A stretch of DNA of 14,634 nucleotides, from the NCBI GenBank assembly GCA_022447685.1, contig JAKVAO010000068.1, forward strand, positions 1-14,634, written 5' to 3'. Source of the stretch: Candidatus Caenarcanales bacterium (GTDB lineage: Bacteria; Cyanobacteriota; Vampirovibrionia; LMEP-6097). Shown here in pieces: positions 5,794-11,657 of this stretch (within the stretch, counting starts at the first letter, position 1; every line of letters begins with the position of its first letter). The position numbers and the translations under genes are program-made. The notes under the pieces were generated by a model that worked only from the letters and a program-made list of their open reading frames with translations, made no database searches and was not told where the DNA came from.

Positions 5794-6945
5794 ATGGTAG
5801 TAGATTTCGAATTAAATAGTGATCAAAAAGAACTGCAAAAACTTGCAAGAGACTTTGCAAAGAAGGAAATTCTCCCAGCAGCAGAGGAACACGACAGGGA
5901 TTCCAAATTCCCACTTGAGATCGCCCAAAAAGCCCTAGAAGTAGGTTTAATGAATCCTGGCTTCCCAGAATATGTAGGTGGAATTGACCTTGGAATTTTA
6001 GAAGAATGCATCATAGCTGAAGAGTTAGGCGCTGCCTGTACTGGTATCGCAACAGCGCTTGGAGCAAATATGCTAGCGACGGCACCACTTATAGTCGTAG
6101 ACAACCAAGAAATCAATAAAAAATTCATGGCGCCGATGATGGAAGAACTTCAGTTCGCTTCATACTGTGTAACGGAGCCAGCTGCTGGATCAGACGTAGC
6201 TGGAATTCAAACTACAGCAAAGAAAGTTGGTGATGAATATATCATCAATGGTAATAAACAATGGATTACAGGTGCTAAATATGCTAAATGGTTCTTCGTT
6301 CTTGCTGTAACTGATGCAAGTCAAGGCACTAAAGGACTTTCTGCATTTATTGTTCCTGCTGACCTTGAAGGTGTTACTGTAAACAAAAAAGAAGACATGA
6401 TGGGGCAGCGAGCAAGCTCGACGCATGGTGTAACCTTCAAAGAAGTAAAAATACCAGCTAAATATTTACTAGGAGCAGAAGGTGAAGGCTTCAAAATCTC
6501 AATGAAAGCTTTCGATAGAACTCGTCCTGGAGTTGCAGCTGGTGCTGTAGGTATTATCAAAGCAGCTAGAGACTATTCTATGAAGTATGCTACTGAAAGA
6601 ACAGCTTTTGGTATGCCAATCGCTATGCACGAAGCTGTAAGTTTCATGATAGCTGATATGTCTATTGATCACGAGGCTGCTCAATTAATGACCTGGAAAT
6701 CAGCTTGGATGATCGATAAAGGTGAAAGAAATACGAAGTATGCTTCTTTTGCAAAAGGCTTTGCTGCTGATGCTGCAATGAAAGCTGCGACGAATGCAGT
6801 TCAAGTCTATGGTGGCTATGGTTACTCCAAAGAATATCCTGTTGAGAAATTAATGCGAGACGCTAAGATTTACCAAATTTATGAAGGTACTTCTCAGATT
6901 CAGAGATTAATTATTGCAAAAGAAATTTTCTTGAGGAATGCTTAA
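5794..6945 (+). CDS. Acyl-CoA dehydrogenase, medium-chain type
   Basis: FAD-dependent acyl-CoA dehydrogenase (383 aa), the first step of fatty-acid beta-oxidation: acyl-CoA to trans-2-enoyl-CoA, passing electrons to electron-transfer flavoprotein. It has the full three-domain layout: an alpha-helical N-terminus, the beta domain with YCVTEPAAGSD (124-134) and WITGAKYAKW, and the C-terminal helical domain with TERTAFGMPI and AVQVYGGYGY. The catalytic base is Glu364 in YEGTSQIQR, at the position found in medium-chain and short-chain enzymes. FDRTRPGVAAGAVGI and EYPVEKLMRDAKIYQIYEGT resemble mitochondrial MCAD closely, so a medium-chain straight substrate is favoured, but chain length is an inference. 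The ATG is the first start after an in-frame stop and its SD is poor. No other beta-oxidation gene lies nearby; gatB follows on the same strand. Confidence 0.93.
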   Translation: MVVDFELNSDQKELQKLARDFAKKEILPAAEEHDRDSKFPLEIAQKALEVGLMNPGFPEYVGGIDLGILEECIIAEELGAACTGIATALGANMLATAPLIVVDNQEINKKFMAPMMEELQFASYCVTEPAAGSDVAGIQTTAKKVGDEYIINGNKQWITGAKYAKWFFVLAVTDASQGTKGLSAFIVPADLEGVTVNKKEDMMGQRASSTHGVTFKEVKIPAKYLLGAEGEGFKISMKAFDRTRPGVAAGAVGIIKAARDYSMKYATERTAFGMPIAMHEAVSFMIADMSIDHEAAQLMTWKSAWMIDKGERNTKYASFAKGFAADAAMKAATNAVQVYGGYGYSKEYPVEKLMRDAKIYQIYEGTSQIQRLIIAKEIFLRNA

Positions 6946-6961
6946 TTTATCTATTTAAATT

Positions 6962-6994
6962 TAGTCTAAGAATGTTAAAATCCTTATTAGACTA
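6962..6994. promoter_or_regulatory. Inverted repeat over the gatB start
   Basis: Perfect 8-bp arms TAGTCTAA (6962-6969) and TTAGACTA (6987-6994), 17 bp apart. The right arm ends on the A of the gatB ATG. A plausible promoter (TTTAAA 6954-6959, 16 bp, TAAAAT 6976-6981) lies across it, which would give a very short leader. It could be an operator, or in longer transcripts a hairpin hiding the start codon. Confidence 0.4.
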
Positions 6995-8448
6995 TGGCTA
7001 TTAAAACTAAATATTTAACTGTTATTGGACTTGAAGTTCACGCTCAGCTTAAAACTGAAACCAAATTATTCTGTAAATGTTCCACCAAATTTGGGGCAAA
7101 GCCAAATGCTAATACTTGTCCTGTATGCATGGGTTACCCTGGAGTTCTCCCTGTGCTTAATGAGAAAGCTGTTGAATACGCTATCAAAGCTGGTCTTGCA
7201 TTGGGTTGTGAGATCGACCCTAACTGTAAGTTTGACCGCAAGCAATATTTTTACCCAGATTTGCCTAAAGGCTACCAAATTAGCCAGTTCGATAAACCAA
7301 TCTGTAACGGTGGAGAAATCACTATATTCAAAGACAAAGTAGTTAGACTTGAAAGAATTCATATGGAAGAAGATGCTGGAAAGCTAGTTCACGCGTCTGA
7401 AGACTCTGCTGATAGACTTCATGGCTCTGATTATAGCCTTGTAGACCTTAATAGAGCAGGTACGCCACTTATTGAAATAGTTTCCAAACCTGATATCAGC
7501 TCAGCTGAAGAAGCTATAGCTTATGTAAAAGAACTTCGTAAAATACTTATGGCTATTGATGTTTGCGATGGAAACATGCAAGAAGGTTCTTTGAGATGTG
7601 ATGTAAATATCAGTCTTCATAAAGAAGGAGAGCCATATGGTACCAGAGCCGAAATCAAAAACGTAAACAGCTTCAGATCAATTGGAAGAGCTATTGAATA
7701 CGAATACAAACGTCAATCCAAATTACTTGACTCAGGTGAGCAAGTAGTTCAAGAGACAAGACTCTTTGAAGAAAACTCGGGTAAAACTTTCTCAATGAGA
7801 AGTAAAGAAGATTCTCATGATTACAGATATTTTCCAGAACCGGATTTAGTTCCTTTAGCAATCCCTAAGTCTTTTATAGATGAATTAAAGGATAATCAAC
7901 CAGAATTACCTAGTCAAAAGCGCAATCGCTATGTTTCTGAATTTTCAATCCCAGAGGAAGCTGCTGGAATTATAGCTGATGATAATGGTCTAGCTGAGCT
8001 TTTTGAGAATACAGTTGCTAAAGGAAGCGATGCTGCTAAAGTAGCAAACTGGCTTACTGGTGCTGTTTCTGCTTATCTAAACAATAAAGAAATCAATATT
8101 TCGGCAACAAAATTAAGTGCTGAAAATCTTTCAGAAATGCTTAGACTTATCAAAGATGGAATAATCTCTGACAATATTGCTAAGAACTCTATTGTTGAAG
8201 AATTACTTGAGAAAGGCGGATCTGTTCAAGCAATTGTTGACCGTGAAGGCTTAGCTCAAATCACAGACCCTGCTGCTATCGAAGCTATAGTTCAAGAAGT
8301 AATTGACGCCAATCCTAAACAAGTAGAGCAATTCAAGTCTGGTAACCAAAAAATCAAAGGCTTCTTTGTTGGTCAAGTCATGAAGGCAACTGAAGGTAAG
8401 GCTTCCCCTCAACTGATAAACGAGAGTCTGTCTAAGTTACTCAAGTAA
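6994..8448 (+). CDS. gatB: Aspartyl/glutamyl-tRNA amidotransferase subunit B
   Basis: Subunit B of the GatCAB amidotransferase (484 aa, typical length), which converts misacylated Glu-tRNA(Gln) and often Asp-tRNA(Asn) to the cognate amide forms with ammonia from GatA. The N-terminal kinase-like cradle domain starts with IGLEVHAQLKTETKLFC. The zinc site is Cys27, Cys29, Cys42 and Cys45 (CKC...CPVC). Further signatures are QYFYPDLPKGYQISQ, RIHMEEDAGKL, LVDLNRAGTPLIEIVS, and MQEGSLRCDVNIS followed by GTRAEIKNVNSF. The C-terminal part (about 330-484) is the helical and YqeY-like tRNA-binding tail, ending GFFVGQVMKAT...LINESLSKLL. There is no obvious SD, so translation may start on a very short leader. 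gatA and gatC are not in the window. Presence of GatB implies the indirect route to Gln- and/or Asn-tRNA. Confidence 0.97.
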   Translation: MAIKTKYLTVIGLEVHAQLKTETKLFCKCSTKFGAKPNANTCPVCMGYPGVLPVLNEKAVEYAIKAGLALGCEIDPNCKFDRKQYFYPDLPKGYQISQFDKPICNGGEITIFKDKVVRLERIHMEEDAGKLVHASEDSADRLHGSDYSLVDLNRAGTPLIEIVSKPDISSAEEAIAYVKELRKILMAIDVCDGNMQEGSLRCDVNISLHKEGEPYGTRAEIKNVNSFRSIGRAIEYEYKRQSKLLDSGEQVVQETRLFEENSGKTFSMRSKEDSHDYRYFPEPDLVPLAIPKSFIDELKDNQPELPSQKRNRYVSEFSIPEEAAGIIADDNGLAELFENTVAKGSDAAKVANWLTGAVSAYLNNKEINISATKLSAENLSEMLRLIKDGIISDNIAKNSIVEELLEKGGSVQAIVDREGLAQITDPAAIEAIVQEVIDANPKQVEQFKSGNQKIKGFFVGQVMKATEGKASPQLINESLSKLLK

Positions 8449-8467
8449 GCTAAGTTATAGACAATTA

Positions 8468-9445
8468 TTAACCTAAAGTTGAAGGCATTGGTGGTGCTGC
8501 AGCACCTTGTTCAGGGTTTGCATTTTTACCATTTGCTATAAAATCATTGAAACTCTTAGCGCCATCGGCAACAGTCTGGACACCAAAGAATTCAGCAAGC
8601 CCCTTACCAGGTGCAGTTTTAGCCATCAAAGCTAAGACCCAATCTACGAGTACTATACCTCCAACCTGAAGGCTCTTTTCTTTAACCTTAATTTCTTTAT
8701 TTACAGTCACGTCTTTTGCTAATAAAGCTGAAAAGCCAACCTTCAAGAAACCAGATAAAGCTTCAAAGACACCAGGGACAGGTGCATCTTTACGCCCAAA
8801 CCAGGCTTCAAAGGCTTTAAAGAAATTATTCAAAGATGATAATCCAACACCAGCTGCAACAGCAAGTGCCCCATGAGTAGCCAAACCATTAGCCTTCTTC
8901 ACTTTATTTTTTTCTAGTAATTGCTTAGCTGCAGGTGCTGCATCTCCGACAACAGAGCCCAGCATTGAAGTTAAACTCTGAAAAGTATTTTTAATTGTAT
9001 TTATAACACCTAGCCAACCTTTAGCTGCTGATTCATCAGTTTTAATAACACCTTCTTCATCTGGTTCAGGCTCTCGAAGGTCTTCTTTTGCATCTTCTAT
9101 AGCTTCTAAAACTTCATCTTGGCTTTTAACCTTAAGGATTTCACCATTTTCATCCACGGGGGGCTTAATCGCTAATTGACCACCAATATTATTGGCTCCG
9201 ACTTCATTATCAACTAGCTTATATTTACTTCCATTAAACTGCTGCTCAAAGCTAGGATCATCAAGCGTAGTTGCAGCTAAGCCTTGAGCAATATTTCTTG
9301 GATCAGCCTGCTTCGGCTTAGTTTTTGTTGCAGCCTGAGCACCTGAATTATTGACACCAAGTCTATTCTCAGCTGTTTGCAGCTCAGTTTTAGCATTATT
9401 AAAAGTATCGACTGTACTTTTAGACATCATCCTCTGCAGAGACAC
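8468..9445 (-). CDS. Hypothetical protein with acidic centre and hydrophobic C-terminal helices
   Basis: I do not recognise this 325-aa protein. The N-terminal third is Asn/Gln/Ala/Lys-rich and looks disordered. Residues about 110-138 are strongly acidic (EVLEAIEDAKEDLREPEPDE). From about 143 the sequence becomes helical and hydrophobic, with candidate membrane or amphipathic segments at 187-206 (GLATHGALAVAAGVGLSSLN), 224-243 and 259-276 (LQVGGIVLVDWVLALMAK), and it ends in a Pro/Ala-rich tail. No signal peptide and no catalytic motif are visible. The GTG start at 9445 is chosen because AGAGGA precedes it by 6 nt; the Met-Met pair at codons 6-7 is the alternative but has no properly spaced SD. 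It converges on gatB with a 19-bp gap and is probably monocistronic. A membrane-associated or assembly role is possible but not shown. Confidence 0.75.
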   Translation of the reverse strand: MSLQRMMSKSTVDTFNNAKTELQTAENRLGVNNSGAQAATKTKPKQADPRNIAQGLAATTLDDPSFEQQFNGSKYKLVDNEVGANNIGGQLAIKPPVDENGEILKVKSQDEVLEAIEDAKEDLREPEPDEEGVIKTDESAAKGWLGVINTIKNTFQSLTSMLGSVVGDAAPAAKQLLEKNKVKKANGLATHGALAVAAGVGLSSLNNFFKAFEAWFGRKDAPVPGVFEALSGFLKVGFSALLAKDVTVNKEIKVKEKSLQVGGIVLVDWVLALMAKTAPGKGLAEFFGVQTVADGAKSFNDFIANGKNANPEQGAAAPPMPSTLG

Positions 9446-9544
9446 TTATAGTCCTCTACAAAACTACAAAGATACGTAAGACAGATTTTTGACATAAAAG
9501 TTAAAGATTTGTTAAATGAAGACTAAAATACTACGTAAATATGG

Positions 9545-9566
9545 AAAAAAATGCCGAATGGGGCAT
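9545..9566 (-). terminator. Intrinsic terminator-like hairpin on the minus strand
   Basis: On the minus strand, ATGCC-CCATTC-GGCAT is followed by six more T residues. It lies about 100 bp upstream of the hypothetical gene starting at 9445 and about 85 bp before ilvB, where no minus-strand gene obviously needs terminating. The rest of the 206-bp gap between the two genes holds two TACGTA hexamers (9473-9478 and 9532-9537) and nothing else I can support. Confidence 0.4.
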
Positions 9567-9651
9567 CTTCAAGTTAAAATATAGCTTTGTCAAGCTTTAT
9601 ATAGTCAAACCTTAACCATAGAAAGATAGATTAATGCTTGAGGACATTCAA

Positions 9652-11460
9652 ATGAACGACAATCCTGAAATAACGACTGGTGCTAAAGCCTTACTTAAGG
9701 AATTAAAGAGACAGGGGGTCAAAAGATTTTTTGGTTACCCCGGCGGCGTTTTATTAGGTTTATATAACGAACTATATAGTGAAGACGAGCTTATGCATAT
9801 ACTCGTCAGACATGAGCAAGGTGGCTGCCATGCTGCTGAAGGTTATGCTTGGGTAAGCGGCAGACCTGGAGTTATGCTAGCAACTAGCGGTCCTGGAGCT
9901 ACGAACTTAGTATCTGGTATCGCGAATGCATATATGGACTCAACGCCTATAGTTTGCCTTACAGGACAAGTCCCTACTGCTGGTATTGGTAGTGATTTTT
10001 TCCAGGAAGCTGATATATCTGGAATTACTTACCCGATAGTAAAACATAGTTACTTGGTTAAAAAACCTGAAGATTTGGCTAAATCAGTGGCTAATGCCTT
10101 CCATATTTCATCTACCGGAAGACCTGGACCGACATTGGTAGATATGCCTAAGGATGTTCTTAATGGTTCTTATGAAGTATCAGAAGAGAACTCTACTGAA
10201 AGCTTCAAAGCTGATATTAAAGGCTATAAGCCTAAAACCAAAGGTAACCCTAAGCAAATTGCACTTGCTGCTAACAAAATCCTCAAATCTAGAAGACCTG
10301 TTCTATATGTTGGTGGTGGAATTATCAAATCAGACTGCTCACCATTGGTGAAAGAATTGGCTGAATCTTGCATGATCCCAGTCACTTCTACGCTTATGGG
10401 TAAAGGTATAATGCCACATAGACACCCATTATTCATGGGAATGCTCGGTATGCACGGAACAGCTTACGCTAATTACGCAGTTTACAACGCAGACTTACTT
10501 ATTTCTATAGGTGTAAGATTCGATGACAGAGTTACTGGTAAAGTCGAAACATTCGCACCTGACGCAGATATTATCCACGTAGATATTGATCCTGCTGAAA
10601 TTGGTAAAAATAGAGAAATCAATCCAGAAACTGATGTACCTATTGTTGGTGATGCAGCTATAGTTTTACGTGATTTGATAGACGAGATCAACTCAAAAAA
10701 AGTTAATAGTGAAGAGTGGCTTAAGAAAATTGACGAATGGAAGAGTCAATATCCTCTTGATCACGATCCTATCTCAGATAAATATATTAGTCCACAATAT
10801 GTTTTCAAAGAAATGGCAAACAAACTTGGAGATAAAGCTATTTATTCTACAGATGTTGGTCAACACCAAATGTGGGCTGCACAATATAGTGAAATAGATC
10901 ATCCAAGACAATGGTTAACCAGCGGTGGGGCAGGTACCATGGGCTTCGGTTTACCTTCTGCGATAGGTGCAGCTGCTGCTCTAGAAGATTCCAGAGGAAC
11001 TGAGAATGATAGGTCAGATGAAACTGTAGTTAATATTACAGGTGACGGTAGTTTCCAGATGAATATCCAAGAATTAGGTACGGCTAAAGCCTATAGTTTA
11101 AAAGTTGTTAACTGTATCTTCAATAATAATAATCTTGGTATGGTCAGACAGTGGCAAGAACTATTCTATGATGCCAATTATTCACATATAGATCTGAAAC
11201 ACGGTAGTCCAAACTTCAGCAAAATAGCAGAATCCTATGGACTTAAAGGCTATAGACCAGAAACGCGTGAAGAACTTCTTGATTGTATCGAAGAAGCTTG
11301 TTCAGATCCTGAAGCTACTATTATTGACTGTGCTATGGCTTACGAAATGAATGTATGGCCTATAGTCCCGGCTGGAAGCTCCAATATGGATATGATGGGT
11401 ATAGGAAATAATACTTTACCTGAAGAAACACCTGAATTTGACACAAGTGATTTCGTATAA
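9652..11460 (+). CDS. ilvB: Acetolactate synthase, large (catalytic) subunit
   Basis: Thiamine-diphosphate enzyme for the first common step of valine, leucine and isoleucine synthesis: two pyruvates to acetolactate, or pyruvate plus 2-ketobutyrate to acetohydroxybutyrate. The N-terminal TPP pyrimidine-binding domain has FGYPGG and the catalytic Glu55 in RHEQGGCHAAEGYA. The middle FAD-type domain has RPVLYVGGG and SIGVRFDDRVTG. The C-terminal domain has LTSGGAGTMGFGLPSAIGA and the Mg-TPP motif GDGS (464-467) followed by FNNNNLGMVRQWQELFY. ATG 9652 is preferred because GAGGA lies 7 nt before it; ATG 9634 would add six residues but has no SD. A short charged insertion (DSRGTENDRSDE) precedes the TPP motif. 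The product is about 602 aa. No ilvN regulatory subunit or ilvC follows, so the small subunit must be encoded elsewhere. Confidence 0.96.
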   Translation: MNDNPEITTGAKALLKELKRQGVKRFFGYPGGVLLGLYNELYSEDELMHILVRHEQGGCHAAEGYAWVSGRPGVMLATSGPGATNLVSGIANAYMDSTPIVCLTGQVPTAGIGSDFFQEADISGITYPIVKHSYLVKKPEDLAKSVANAFHISSTGRPGPTLVDMPKDVLNGSYEVSEENSTESFKADIKGYKPKTKGNPKQIALAANKILKSRRPVLYVGGGIIKSDCSPLVKELAESCMIPVTSTLMGKGIMPHRHPLFMGMLGMHGTAYANYAVYNADLLISIGVRFDDRVTGKVETFAPDADIIHVDIDPAEIGKNREINPETDVPIVGDAAIVLRDLIDEINSKKVNSEEWLKKIDEWKSQYPLDHDPISDKYISPQYVFKEMANKLGDKAIYSTDVGQHQMWAAQYSEIDHPRQWLTSGGAGTMGFGLPSAIGAAAALEDSRGTENDRSDETVVNITGDGSFQMNIQELGTAKAYSLKVVNCIFNNNNLGMVRQWQELFYDANYSHIDLKHGSPNFSKIAESYGLKGYRPETREELLDCIEEACSDPEATIIDCAMAYEMNVWPIVPAGSSNMDMMGIGNNTLPEETPEFDTSDFV

Positions 11461-11471
11461 ATAGCGTAAGA

Positions 11472-11555
11472 TTATCTTTTGCTCTTAACTTTGTTAGCTT
11501 TTTTGAAGGCTTTTAATAAAAGTTTTTGAGTTTTAAGGCTTTGACGTAATGTCAT
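11472..11555 (-). CDS. Putative 27-residue lysine-rich peptide
   Basis: A small ORF on the minus strand between ilvB and uvrA. The ATG at 11555 has a near-consensus SD AAGGAGA (11570-11564) with an 8-nt spacer, much better than most SDs in this window. The peptide begins MTLRQSLKTQ, continues with a leucine-rich stretch (KLLLKAFKKA) and ends in a basic tail (KVKSKR). It has about nine Lys and two or more Arg with no acidic residue, so it could form a cationic amphipathic helix. TA-rich sequence suitable for a -10 lies about 20-35 bp upstream. It is divergent from uvrA and convergent on ilvB. No family is recognised. The alternative is that SD and ORF coincide by chance in AT-rich spacer. Confidence 0.45.
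   Translation of the reverse strand: MTLRQSLKTQKLLLKAFKKANKVKSKR
11481..11504 (+). terminator. Weak terminator-like structure after ilvB
   Basis: GC-TCT-TAAC / TTT / GTTAGC (bulged stem) followed by six T residues, 20 bp past the ilvB stop. A second AT-only hairpin, CTTTT-AAT-AAAAG with T5, follows at 11510-11527. Either or both may end ilvB transcription. Both overlap the Lys codons of the putative small ORF on the other strand, so the T-runs may just reflect AAA codons. Confidence 0.35.
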
Positions 11556-11610
11556 GTGGGCAGTCTCCTTATCTCTTCTTATACTTATATAATGCCCAAA
11601 TTTCTGGACT

Positions 11611-11626
11611 TTGAAACCAGTTTCAA
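11611..11626. promoter_or_regulatory. Palindrome over the uvrA -35 box
   Basis: Perfect 7-2-7 inverted repeat TTGAAAC-CA-GTTTCAA covering the -35 hexamer and upstream half of the spacer of the uvrA promoter. uvrA is a classic SOS gene, and the outline (GAA..C/G..TTC) resembles LexA-type boxes, so a LexA operator is the leading guess. It also lies upstream of the divergent small ORF. Confidence 0.5.
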
Positions 11627-11639
11627 GTAAAAATATAGT
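11611..11639 (+). promoter_or_regulatory. uvrA promoter
   Basis: -35 TTGAAA (11611-11616), a 17-bp spacer and -10 TATAGT (11634-11639), each 5 of 6 to the sigma-70 consensus, with a start predicted near 11646. A second TATAAT at 11649-11654 lies too close to the ATG to serve it, and has no good -35. Confidence 0.6.
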
Positions 11640-11657
11640 CGATTACTATATAATTTT

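Noticed and set aside
11510..11527. CTTTT-AAT-AAAAG hairpin plus T5 as the main ilvB terminator
   Set aside because: The stem is nearly all A:T and very short; kept only as a note beside the slightly better candidate at 11481-11504.
11649..11654. Consensus TATAAT as the uvrA -10 box
   Set aside because: It lies 3 bp before the ATG, would put the transcript start inside the gene, and has no -35 at proper spacing; TATAGT at 11634 with TTGAAA fits better.
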